A model generated the notes under the pieces. The model searched no databases. It was given only the letters and a program-made list of their open reading frames with translations, and was not told where the DNA came from. Below, in pieces: positions 13,497 to 21,351 of a stretch of DNA of 21,351 bases. Location of the stretch: the NCBI GenBank assembly GCA_041664945.1, contig JBAYJY010000073.1, forward strand, positions 1 to 21,351. The letters are read 5' to 3'. Source of the stretch: JBAYJY01 sp041664945. GTDB taxonomy: Bacteria; UBP15; UBA6099. Position 1 is the first letter of the stretch. Each line of letters opens with the position of its first letter. A program made the position numbers and the translations under genes.

Positions 13497-16400
13497 ATGG
13501 CTAAATACAATAATAATCAGAATCGAGAGTTTAGCAAATACTCCGGACTTTCGAATGTAAAGCTGAAAGAGAAAATCCACGAGTTGCTTCCTAAAGTAAA
13601 ACCGTTCTCCTCAGTATCAAATTCAACATATTTGGATTTCTTTCAAGCAGGCATTGAATATGAGATTCGGCTAGTAGAAGAAGATGAGCGCGAGCAGATA
13701 ATAGCTCTTTTTGATGGCAGGATTATCACATATGATTCTGTCACTACAATTAGATTCAAAACAGAAGAAATTCTGATGCTTATGGTGGATAGCCCCATTA
13801 AAATTATGTTTTCAAATTCTACTCAACTTGAAGCGACCTTCATCGGGCAGGATCCCGTTAATATGACAGTGGATCTTACAGTTGAAGGAGCCGTTCCTGA
13901 AGGGCATCTCGATAAAGCAACAATAACAAGTTCTTCTTCAGCTTTGTTGAAAAGACTGGCAAAGCGAATATTCGAATGGGACAAAGGAGAGCTAGAAAGA
14001 GCGCCTAATCTTGCGCCAGCTTTATTTAATGGCATTTTTCAAAAAACGCTCCCTTCAACAAAGTGTTTAATACCCAAATCAAAAAGTCTTAATGAATGTC
14101 AGAAAGAAGCCCTCTTGAAAACAGGCGGGGATGGAATTGTTCTCATCTGGGGGCCGCCCGGCACAGGAAAGACGACTGTTCTATCTCTTTCGATAGTGAA
14201 TGCTATAGAACAAAATAAGAGAGTCCTTCTCGCATCTAACACAAACAAGGCTATCGATCATGCTCTTGGCAAGGTCGTAGATCATATTGAGGAAAATTCA
14301 ATTTTGTTTCCCAATGCTCATAAACAGCTGAGAGAAAATCTTCTCCTGAGATTTAGGGAAGTTAGAACTGATAATATTTCCGAAAAGCTTAACGAAAAGG
14401 TATCTCTAAAATCTATTACAAATCGCAAAACAGGAAATATTCACGAACAGATAAATGACCACAGACAGAGACTTAGCATAATAGAAACTAACCTCCGAAA
14501 GATCAGCTCTGAGATAATCAACCTACAAGGTCTAAAGCGGTGCCTTGAGAATCAGAACCATACGAAAATAAGTCTGGAAGAAAGAAAAACATGGCTTAAC
14601 GAAAAAGAATCTCTAAAGAATGACCTATATGGCCAACTGACAACGATCACAACTGAACTTAGCCAACTGGAGCTGGAAGTATCTAAGTTGAAAACCGATG
14701 AAAAAAAATACTCACAATTTGAAGAAGCTTATCATATTCTTTCAAAGGCACAAGAATTAAGGCAACTAATAACAGACAGAAAAGAAAAAGAGGAGGCATT
14801 AAAAAAACTCATTGACAGACAACTTGCGCTGGAGCGATATCTTAAGAATGAACTTCCTGTTTTTGAAGTATTATCAGAGGAATTGTCAAAACTGGATGCC
14901 CGCCATAAATCCGATACTGCGTCCATAACTTTGCATGGGGAAATTGTCGAACTATCGGCAGAGTCAATAGAATTAGATGGCTTTTTAAAAAGAGAAACTT
15001 ACAATCTAGAAAAATCGAATTCAGACATATCAGACATCGAAAAAAGACTGGGGAATAATCGTACTGAAAAAGACGAATTGAATAAGACGGCATTCTCGCG
15101 ATTAAGAAACAGATCGGTTATTAAAGGATTAGACGATTCCAATAACGACCTTGTGCAGAGAAAAGAACAACTGAATATCGATGCCCGAATTGCTGAGAAA
15201 AAATTGATGTATACGCAGAAACGAGTTGCGGAAAGAAAAAGTGTAATTTTTGGACTTATCATAGCGGACAAACAAAAAATCAAAGAGAACCTAGGCATTG
15301 AGTATAGCCCTTCTGTTATAGAAAGATTGCAATCCAGTGTTGTTTCCTTAAAACAAGACATGGATGGTAAAAAAATCAAACTCGAAGAAAGCCAAGGAAG
15401 GATTAAACAGGTAAAAGAGGCACTCCCTCATTTACAAAATCTTGTGTCTTCGAACCAAAGCGAAATTAATAAGCTAGGTTCTGATGCGGAGAAACTAAAA
15501 AGCTCATTAAGAACAGCCATGATGCTGATAAGAGAGAATAATTTATCTACAGATGTAACGCAGGGGCTGAAAATAGTAAACAACCAATTGAGAAGAATCG
15601 AGGAAAACAGATTCAAGATAAAAAAACACGCTTCGTTGCAAGGAGAAAGAAAAAGCCTGATAGAGAAATTGAAAGAGGCAGACTCGTACATAGACAGATG
15701 TAAGAAAGAAATTGTAGCGCTTAGCGATAAGTCAACTGAAATTGATACGGTGATCAAGCAAGCTGAAGAAAAGTGGCCGGGAATAAACATACAGACAGTA
15801 GAAACACTTCTTGGTGAGGAAAAACAAAAAGTACAGAGTGTTCAGCATGAAATAACCAACCTCAATGATACTATTAAAGAATTGGAATTCAAACTTTCTA
15901 TTGTTGAAAAGACGGTACTTAAAGAATCTCGCCTTGTAGTGACCACTTTGACCTTAGCAAGCATATCAACAGAAATTTTGAATGAGAAGTTTGACTGCAT
16001 TTATATAGATGAAATGTCTATGTGTCTTGCGCCGCAGATATATATAGCAGCCGCAGCCGCTAAAAACACAGTCGTGATCAGTGGCGATCATGCTCAATTA
16101 CCTGCCATAACAAAGGGAAGTAATCCAGCTGGTTTTGGAGTTGACCTTTTCAGCAGGCTTGGTATTGGCGCGAAGTCTGCAGAAAGGCAAGTTGACTGCT
16201 GCTTCCTACAGACTCAATACCGTTTTTCAAGCGAAATAATGCATATTCCCAATTACATGCATTTTTATCCTGACGATTTCAAACTGAAACATAACGAGGC
16301 AAAAAACATATGTATTCTTTCTGAAACACGAAAGACCAAGCTTTTTGATGGGCAAACGACTGCTGTAATAGACACTAGCCTTGCGAAACCTGAATCTCAA

Positions 16401-17822
16401 CGAATAAGCCACTCTGTACTTTGTCCTTATCACGCTTTTTTAGACCTTTACATTGTTGAAAAGTTGATGGAAGAAGGGTTTTGCCCAACCGACATTGCGA
16501 TTATAACCCCCTACAGAGTTCAGGCCGAATTTATTATGGCATTAATGAAAAAGTGTAAGAATAAACTTGATGGCTTGGTATGTTCGACTGTTCACAGGCT
16601 GCAAGGAGATGAGAGAAAGATTATTATATGCGACATACCAAATTCTCATGGGAGCAGTCTCGATGGTATCAGGCCGACACCAAAAAATATTAGAAATGAA
16701 TTTCCTCCAATCGAGCAGGATAGGAAGTTTAATGTTGCGATAACGCGCACACAAAATCATTTCGTCTTTGTTGGAAATATAAATTATCTAATGACTCACG
16801 GTGAGTCCAAAGGAAAAGAAAAAGATTCTTATGAAGACAGCGTTTATAGGCGCTATCTTCTTGCTCTAAGAAATTCAGGAGTTCCGCACTGGCATATTGA
16901 TGCAGCGGCGCTTATTGATCCTGAAGCCGTTGAAGAAATAAAGCGTTATAGCAGACGCAGAATCATTCCTGATGATCCACCGAAGCTTTCAGAGGAGGCA
17001 GTTAAGAAATGCGAGGAAAAAATCAAAGAGACTGATGAATATGAATTTAAATTGACTCATATTTTGCGAGAGGAGGCTTTTTATGGTTTTATCGGCTTAG
17101 ATTTAGAGAAGGTAAAAAATAGGTTGATAATAGTAAGTCCTTTCATATCTGTTAACCGTATCAGATGGTATGAAGAATTCTTGGTTAGGCTCCGGGATAA
17201 AAATGTGGAAATAACCGTTTATACAAAACCATTGGATGAGGAGCTATCTGAATGGCATAAAAATGGCGTTAAACGCATTAAAAATATCGGAATTAATGTT
17301 GAGTTTCTCAGACGAATCCATTCGAAGTTTATAGGAATCGATGACGACATCTGTTATGAAGGTTCTATGAATCCGTTGAGTCATAGAGATACGTCGGAAA
17401 TTGTTAATCGCTTCAAGGGCGCCGGTTGCGTTGATGCCTATATGACTCAGATTATGAGGTCTTCAGTATCTCAAAGTTATGAAACAATGGATGCGAAAGT
17501 GTCGCTATCAGAAATAGAATTGAAAAATGCCATGATAAAACTAAGAGGGCGAATAATCGGGGAAAAGGGCGGACAACCACAGTTCGTGCTTTCAAACTCT
17601 AAAATCGACGCATTGATTAATGACTTGCCGTTAAGCAAAGAATTGTTTCTGGCTCATCCATCCATTAGAAACAACAATTTCAGAGTCTTACTGGAGGATT
17701 ATGCAGATGATTTTGTTCAACTATTCATAATGGGGAAAGAGGGACAGTGCGAAAAAATATCGGCGGAGTTAGAAAAGAAACGAACGATGGACAACAGAAA
17801 GAAAACAAAGAAGAAAAAATAA
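13497..17822 (+). CDS. SF1 helicase with long coiled-coil insertion and C-terminal PLD nuclease domain; Mokosh type II-like defence candidate
   Basis: This is a 1441-residue cytosolic protein. Walker A GPPGTGKT is at 219-226. A highly charged coiled-coil segment (about 290-800) is followed by Walker B YIDE (D838, E839), SGDHAQLP (862-869), QTQYRF with R909, STVHRLQGDE (1030-1039) and FNVAITRT with R1084. These are the motifs of UPF1/DNA2-like SF1 helicases (AAA_11/AAA_12). A phospholipase D-type domain follows (about 1095-1310), with one HxK motif (H1275, K1277) and GSMN (N1292). Known single-gene Mokosh type II proteins (MkoC) join a helicase of this class to a PLD domain, so anti-phage defence is the best inference. 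The gene is far more AT-rich than its neighbours, suggesting transfer. The ATG has no close ribosome binding site (AAGGAG lies 21 bases upstream). A related non-defence helicase-nuclease cannot be excluded. Confidence 0.88.
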   Translation: MAKYNNNQNREFSKYSGLSNVKLKEKIHELLPKVKPFSSVSNSTYLDFFQAGIEYEIRLVEEDEREQIIALFDGRIITYDSVTTIRFKTEEILMLMVDSPIKIMFSNSTQLEATFIGQDPVNMTVDLTVEGAVPEGHLDKATITSSSSALLKRLAKRIFEWDKGELERAPNLAPALFNGIFQKTLPSTKCLIPKSKSLNECQKEALLKTGGDGIVLIWGPPGTGKTTVLSLSIVNAIEQNKRVLLASNTNKAIDHALGKVVDHIEENSILFPNAHKQLRENLLLRFREVRTDNISEKLNEKVSLKSITNRKTGNIHEQINDHRQRLSIIETNLRKISSEIINLQGLKRCLENQNHTKISLEERKTWLNEKESLKNDLYGQLTTITTELSQLELEVSKLKTDEKKYSQFEEAYHILSKAQELRQLITDRKEKEEALKKLIDRQLALERYLKNELPVFEVLSEELSKLDARHKSDTASITLHGEIVELSAESIELDGFLKRETYNLEKSNSDISDIEKRLGNNRTEKDELNKTAFSRLRNRSVIKGLDDSNNDLVQRKEQLNIDARIAEKKLMYTQKRVAERKSVIFGLIIADKQKIKENLGIEYSPSVIERLQSSVVSLKQDMDGKKIKLEESQGRIKQVKEALPHLQNLVSSNQSEINKLGSDAEKLKSSLRTAMMLIRENNLSTDVTQGLKIVNNQLRRIEENRFKIKKHASLQGERKSLIEKLKEADSYIDRCKKEIVALSDKSTEIDTVIKQAEEKWPGINIQTVETLLGEEKQKVQSVQHEITNLNDTIKELEFKLSIVEKTVLKESRLVVTTLTLASISTEILNEKFDCIYIDEMSMCLAPQIYIAAAAAKNTVVISGDHAQLPAITKGSNPAGFGVDLFSRLGIGAKSAERQVDCCFLQTQYRFSSEIMHIPNYMHFYPDDFKLKHNEAKNICILSETRKTKLFDGQTTAVIDTSLAKPESQRISHSVLCPYHAFLDLYIVEKLMEEGFCPTDIAIITPYRVQAEFIMALMKKCKNKLDGLVCSTVHRLQGDERKIIICDIPNSHGSSLDGIRPTPKNIRNEFPPIEQDRKFNVAITRTQNHFVFVGNINYLMTHGESKGKEKDSYEDSVYRRYLLALRNSGVPHWHIDAAALIDPEAVEEIKRYSRRRIIPDDPPKLSEEAVKKCEEKIKETDEYEFKLTHILREEAFYGFIGLDLEKVKNRLIIVSPFISVNRIRWYEEFLVRLRDKNVEITVYTKPLDEELSEWHKNGVKRIKNIGINVEFLRRIHSKFIGIDDDICYEGSMNPLSHRDTSEIVNRFKGAGCVDAYMTQIMRSSVSQSYETMDAKVSLSEIELKNAMIKLRGRIIGEKGGQPQFVLSNSKIDALINDLPLSKELFLAHPSIRNNNFRVLLEDYADDFVQLFIMGKEGQCEKISAELEKKRTMDNRKKTKKKK

Positions 17823-17931
17823 TCATAACGAATGTTTGACAAAGAGCGCATCGATATATTAATCGCTTGGCGCGCTTACTGGATTCAAAGCTCCGCAGCA
17901 TGCTCGCTGACTTTTACTAAATAGTGAAATC

Positions 17932-20067
17932 TCATTTCCCGAACGATTTTATCAGCGCGGACTCGTTGTCGACGATGAATGGCGAAAGCTTGGGGCCGTA
18001 CGCCGTGTAGGTCGCTTCGTAGTCGTGCGCGTAGTAAAGTTCCTCGGGATAAATGTATCCGAGCCCGTCGTTTGTGATTCCGAGTATGAACAGATGTTCG
18101 ATGCCCTGCGTTTTCGCCTGTTCGCGAAGCTGATTCCCCAGCGGGTCGAAGAACAGTTCGCCCGGAACAGTGACGAACGCGTACTTGTCGTCGAGCACGA
18201 CGCCTTTCTCAATCGTGTATGACAGGGTGTCCCTGCGAAGAAGCGCCCACTGCTCGAAAAGGCGCAGCGTGGCTTTGTCGGAAGTCGCGATGCTCTTGCG
18301 GCCCTTAGTGACGTAGGACGCGATGTTTTCCCCGGTTTGTTTCACTTTAGCAAAATCGTCTCCGTCGCATTTGCCTGAGCACCGCGCGGAATGGTCGCCG
18401 AGCGAGCCGTTGAAAAACACCGCCACGCCGCCGCCGTTCTTCTCGATCGCGTTCCGGGCCGGCCCGACGAAGTCCGACGACTGCTGCATCGTCTTGCTCG
18501 CAATCCCCGTCGGGTGCCCCGAATGGTTGAACAGCGTCGCGATCGGCTTGTTGTCGAGCGTATCGATTTTCAAAATGCCGATGCTGTTGTCGACAAGCCC
18601 GCCGTCTTTTTTGCGGTTGCCGTTTGTCGGCATTTCTGGGGTGGTTTTAATAAAGCCGGCTCCTATGCGCGCGGGTTTCATGTTCTTATAAGCGACAACG
18701 ATTCCCTTAACGATGCGGTCGACGACGCTCTCGTACACCTTCGGCTGGAACCGGCCGCCGAGGATGGCGAGAACGGGAATGAGAGCGCCGGAAGCGTGGT
18801 GTGAATGCGAGGCGCCGATGATGAAGCAGGATTCCGGCAGCCCGGTCAGCTTGTTCGCTTTTGTCGCAATATCCTTATAGACGTCGATGTTCATATAGAA
18901 GAAATCCAAGCCGACGAAGCAGTAGAAGCGCCCCTCGGACTCGATGACGATAGCCGTGCCCATCAGCGGGTCGTGAACGGCTTTCGACGGAACGCCGACG
19001 CGGTCGCCGTAGCCGGCGAGCGGGGTTCCGATGGGAGACGAGATTTCGAATTTCGAGGCGCCGGCCTTGAGCGGCGCGGGCTTGCGCTGCGAACCGTCGA
19101 GAAGGGCGATTTCCCCGCCGCGCAGAAGAACTCTGACGAACGGCGTCGTGTCCATCGGCGCGATGCCGGCCGGCGGCGTTATGCGGCCGGAGGCGAGTCC
19201 GAGAATCCATTCGTCGCCTGCTGGCAGATCCTTGAACGGAGTCTTGAACGCGAGCGCGTTCTTTGTCTTCACCAGCTTCACGCCGGTTTTCGCGAGGTTC
19301 TTGTTGCCTGAGATGATGTCCTTGATGTTGATCAGTCCGTACTTCGGGATGCCGAGAAGCGACGCCGCAAGCGGCGTGTAAGCGAGCACGACACCGCTGC
19401 CGCCGAGGAACGAAGCGATTCCCTCGCCGGGTGGCAGGAACGGCATGAAATAGAAATTGGCGCCTCCCTTGCTGAGATTGCCCGGCCCGGGAGTCCCCTC
19501 TATTTTCTCCATGAAATACACGTTTTCCGCATCGCGCGCAAAGCCGATCGCCAGAAAATCGAGTTCCTTCGGCACAAGGTTATCGTCCTCGTTAATATCG
19601 TCCACGAAGAAAAAACTTTTGTCGTCCGCCATGTCGACCGATTCCGAGCGGGGCAGAATTATCGCAGCATTGCCGCCCGTGTCCTGCGCGACAATGCTGT
19701 AGAAGAGATTTTTCGCGCCGGCCGGCGGCGTGACGACCGCGAAATAGGTGTCGTTTCCGAGCGGGCTTTTTATCATGTCGAAAACGTCCCATTCGCCCGC
19801 GCCTTCATATCTCGCGTAAAACTTCACGCTCTTAACCGGATAGGACATGCCGGTGGGGTCCGCGAAAACGCGCGCGGAAATCGTGATGCTCTCGTTGTTG
19901 TATGGTTTCGCGGGGGAAACCGTGATGTCCTTGAAAGTCGGCGGGGAATCCGCGAACAGATTTACCATCGGAGCCTTTGCGCTTTCCACAAGCTCCGGAA
20001 CGCTGTTCGCCATCGCGATGCCCGACAGCAACACCGCCGCCGCCAGCAGAATCAATATTCGTCTCAT
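17932..20067 (-). CDS. Secreted protein with neutral ceramidase-like zinc hydrolase domain
   Basis: This 711-residue exported protein has a signal peptide (MRRILILLAAAVLLSGIAMA). Residues about 40-140 look like an Ig-like or fibronectin-like domain (ITVSPAKPYNNESITISARV), followed by a poorly conserved region to about 340. The C-terminal part matches the neutral/alkaline ceramidase family (PF04734-like): PIGTPLAGYGDR, HDPLMGTAIVIE, GASHSHHASG (H421, H423, H424), FNHSGHPTG (H515, H518), VTVPGELFFDPLGNQLR (E637) and GLGYIYPEELYYAHDYEA. These correspond to the zinc ligands His, His, Glu and Tyr of known ceramidases, although HSHHASG replaces the usual HTHSGP. The family hydrolyses the amide bond of ceramide; the true substrate here is unknown. 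A GGGAGG site lies 8 bases before the ATG. It converges on the helicase gene with only 109 bases between and no visible terminator. Confidence 0.85.
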   Translation of the reverse strand: MRRILILLAAAVLLSGIAMANSVPELVESAKAPMVNLFADSPPTFKDITVSPAKPYNNESITISARVFADPTGMSYPVKSVKFYARYEGAGEWDVFDMIKSPLGNDTYFAVVTPPAGAKNLFYSIVAQDTGGNAAIILPRSESVDMADDKSFFFVDDINEDDNLVPKELDFLAIGFARDAENVYFMEKIEGTPGPGNLSKGGANFYFMPFLPPGEGIASFLGGSGVVLAYTPLAASLLGIPKYGLINIKDIISGNKNLAKTGVKLVKTKNALAFKTPFKDLPAGDEWILGLASGRITPPAGIAPMDTTPFVRVLLRGGEIALLDGSQRKPAPLKAGASKFEISSPIGTPLAGYGDRVGVPSKAVHDPLMGTAIVIESEGRFYCFVGLDFFYMNIDVYKDIATKANKLTGLPESCFIIGASHSHHASGALIPVLAILGGRFQPKVYESVVDRIVKGIVVAYKNMKPARIGAGFIKTTPEMPTNGNRKKDGGLVDNSIGILKIDTLDNKPIATLFNHSGHPTGIASKTMQQSSDFVGPARNAIEKNGGGVAVFFNGSLGDHSARCSGKCDGDDFAKVKQTGENIASYVTKGRKSIATSDKATLRLFEQWALLRRDTLSYTIEKGVVLDDKYAFVTVPGELFFDPLGNQLREQAKTQGIEHLFILGITNDGLGYIYPEELYYAHDYEATYTAYGPKLSPFIVDNESALIKSFGK

Positions 20068-20099
20068 CGGTGAAACCTCCCCAAATTGTAAGTATCGTT

Positions 20100-20105
20100 A
20101 TTATA
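20100..20105 (-). promoter_or_regulatory. -10 box upstream of the ceramidase-like gene
   Basis: Reading leftward, a perfect TATAAT lies 33 bases before the start codon in an AT-rich stretch. No good -35 is present at 16 to 18 bases. Confidence 0.4.
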
Positions 20106-20204
20106 TAAAAGATTTATCGAATCGCATTATTTTTTAAAATTATGCGGCTGTTAGCGGGGAAGGGGGAGGCATAGGCGCTTATGGCCAATTTCGCATATTA
20201 GTCC

Positions 20205-20247
20205 GGGATTGCTTCGTCAGCCACAGTGCGTCTTCCTCGCAACGACG
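20205..20247 (-). repeat. Dispersed CGTCATTGCGAGG...GAAGCAA repeat, copy 3 (diverged)
   Basis: On the minus strand it reads CGTCGTTGCGAGGAAGACG, continuing to GACGAAGCAATCCC. The ends match copy 1 and the centre is longer and different. It faces copy 4 as an inverted pair. Confidence 0.65.
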
Positions 20248-20277
20248 TGGTTTTGTGTTTTTAAAGTGGAAAAAGCG

Positions 20278-20315
20278 CGTCATTGCGAGCCTGCGAAGCA
20301 GGCGCGGCAATCCCG
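20278..20315 (+). repeat. Dispersed CGTCATTGCGAG...GCAATCCCG repeat, copy 4
   Basis: CGTCATTGCGAG, then an internal hairpin GCCTGCGAAGCAGGC, then GCGGCAATCCCGA. It is a variant in which the centre has become a perfect 6-bp stem (CCTGC... GCAGG). Confidence 0.65.
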
Positions 20316-20380
20316 AACTCGAAGTCTGATCTATAACGCTTGAGAATATTATTATTGCCCCGCTTCGCGGCCGAATGCAG

Positions 20381-20401
20381 GGGCGGATTTCAAATCCGCC
20401 C
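20381..20401. repeat. Dispersed palindrome, copy 2
   Basis: The arms GGGCGGATTT and AAATCCGCCC around a single C are identical to 9857-9877. It lies 13 bases past the amidohydrolase stop codon and could form a hairpin at that transcript's 3' end, without a T-tract. Confidence 0.75.
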
Positions 20402-20414
20402 GTCCTCATTCAAC

Positions 20415-21351
20415 TCAAACGCAGGCGACGCCGGCATGGCTGTGGCTTTCAAGCAGCGCGGCGGCGTTTTCGTAAAACACCTTCCGGCGCAGCGTTTCGT
20501 CGCCGTCCGTGCCGATCAGCGCTTTCGCCAGCGGGAGCGCGATGGGAAAGAAAGGCCAGTCCGAGCCGAAGAGAATGCGGTTGTGGTCCACCTTTTCGAA
20601 AATGCGCGAAAGATTGTCCGGCGGCTGCCCGTCGATTTCGAGGTAGACGTTATGGTAAGTGTTGGCGTATTCGATCGCTTTTTCGTAGAAGTCCATGCCG
20701 GCGTGGCCGAGCACGAACGTGATTTCCGGGAAAGTGCGGAGCGCCTTTTCAAAGCTTTCCATGCGCGAGAGAAGCTGCAGGAAACCGGGCGCGATGCTGT
20801 TGAACGCGGTGTGAAACTGCACGGGCAGGCCGGTTCGCGACCAGCGGCGCAGCATGCGAATGATCAGCGGATGATCGCTCGTCATGAACTCTGAATAGGG
20901 ATGCACCTTGAGTCCGCGGGCGCCGGCGGCGACGAGGCGGTCCATGCGCGCCTCCCAGCCGGGCTTTAGCGGATTGACCGCCACGAACGGAACAAGGCTT
21001 TCCTCGCCCCTCATGGCGCGCAGATAAGCGCCGGAATTCTGGGAGCCGAACGCGAAGTCGATCGCCATGACAATCGTGCGCTCCACGTTCATGAGCGCCA
21101 TCTCGGCCTGCAGGTTCGGCACGGTGTGAGTCGCCTGATCGCCGCGGTTTGTGAACATCGACTGCACATACTGCCTCACAACGCGGCCCGGCTGTTCCTT
21201 TTCGAGGTTGAGGCCGGACTCGAGGCTGAGGTCCACCGGCACGCCGCGCATCGGAAAATTGTGAAGCGTTTCGGGCGCGTTGCGGCGGAGGTCGAGCGGC
21301 GGCGAAAAGAAAATTGCGAAGCCCAAGTGGGCGTGGAAATCAATTATCGGA
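20415..21351 (-). CDS. Metal-dependent amidohydrolase (Amidohydrolase_2 type), start cut by window edge
   Basis: The reading frame stays open to the right edge, giving about 312 residues without a start. The first visible residues, PIIDFHAHLG, carry the HxH metal-binding motif of TIM-barrel amidohydrolases. The real start is therefore beyond the window, and a start at TTG 21326 would delete the active site. Further expected marks are GARGLKVHP, PVQFHTAFN (metal His), TFVLGHAGM (metal His) and RILFGSDWPF (catalytic Asp), in the usual order. Family members (PF04909) include decarboxylases such as ACMSD and hydrolases of diverse small molecules. No substrate can be assigned. The protein is cytosolic as far as visible. 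The gene is separated from the ceramidase-like gene by repeats, so a shared operon is doubtful. Confidence 0.88.
   Translation of the reverse strand, partial: PIIDFHAHLGFAIFFSPPLDLRRNAPETLHNFPMRGVPVDLSLESGLNLEKEQPGRVVRQYVQSMFTNRGDQATHTVPNLQAEMALMNVERTIVMAIDFAFGSQNSGAYLRAMRGEESLVPFVAVNPLKPGWEARMDRLVAAGARGLKVHPYSEFMTSDHPLIIRMLRRWSRTGLPVQFHTAFNSIAPGFLQLLSRMESFEKALRTFPEITFVLGHAGMDFYEKAIEYANTYHNVYLEIDGQPPDNLSRIFEKVDHNRILFGSDWPFFPIALPLAKALIGTDGDETLRRKVFYENAAALLESHSHAGVACV

Larger units (their letters stand above)
20068..20414. other. Repeat-rich intergenic region between the ceramidase-like and amidohydrolase genes
   Basis: This 347-base gap holds the probable ceramidase promoter, two oppositely oriented copies of the CGTCATTGCGAG-type repeat (20205-20247 and 20278-20315) and the second copy of the palindrome (20381-20401), 13 bases past the amidohydrolase stop. 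I see no gene in it. Confidence 0.7.

Noticed and set aside
13339..17931. A transposon or integrative element around the helicase gene
   Set aside because: Despite the AT-rich composition I see no transposase, integrase, tRNA, terminal inverted repeats or matching flanking duplications.
21302..21326. Start codon TTG at 21326 for the amidohydrolase
   Set aside because: The frame stays open to the window edge and the residues just before it (IIDFHAH) are the conserved metal-binding motif, so the gene is simply truncated by the window.

Overview
The window looks like a chromosomal segment of a Gram-negative, probably anaerobic and respiring bacterium. The evidence is a secreted multiheme c-type cytochrome, several Sec-exported periplasmic proteins and an inner-membrane sensor cyclase. 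Dispersed repeats of the type CGTCATTGCGAGG...GAAGCAA are familiar from Desulfobacterota-like and candidate-phylum genomes. The lineage cannot be fixed from this sequence. Most of the DNA is GC-rich, except one clearly AT-rich gene (13497-17822).

Layout. 1-914 (minus) is the start of clpB with its own promoter. 1296-2342 (minus) is a secreted protein with eight CXXCH haem motifs, with a good promoter and terminator. Divergent from it is a tightly packed plus-strand operon (2551-8074). It holds three tandem PhnD-family periplasmic binding proteins, a membrane class III adenylate cyclase with a duplicated extracytoplasmic sensor domain, and a HEAT-repeat protein. All four junctions overlap (1 to 14 nt), and there is no ABC permease or ATPase. 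8226-8852 encodes an unrecognised exported protein with a terminator behind it, followed by gpmA (8999-9751). A repeat-rich gap (9752-10145) separates this from a minus-strand pair: a DUF5661-type protein (12867-13304) and a secreted GH3 glycosidase with a PA14 insert (10146-12824).

13497-17822 (plus) is a 1441-residue SF1 helicase with a very long coiled-coil insertion and a C-terminal phospholipase D-type nuclease domain. It resembles single-gene Mokosh type II anti-phage proteins and has a foreign base composition. 17932-20067 (minus) is a secreted protein with a neutral-ceramidase-type zinc hydrolase domain behind an Ig-like N-terminal region. A second repeat-rich gap precedes a 5'-truncated metal-dependent amidohydrolase (20415-21351, minus).

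How the genes may work together. The most coherent unit is the 2551-8074 operon. The three binding proteins share a cysteine pair with exactly the same 94-residue spacing and are translationally chained to the cyclase. I infer that they present ligand to the cyclase's periplasmic sensor, so that binding is reported as cAMP and not coupled to uptake. The helicase-PLD gene is the other candidate system, as a probable horizontally acquired defence gene.
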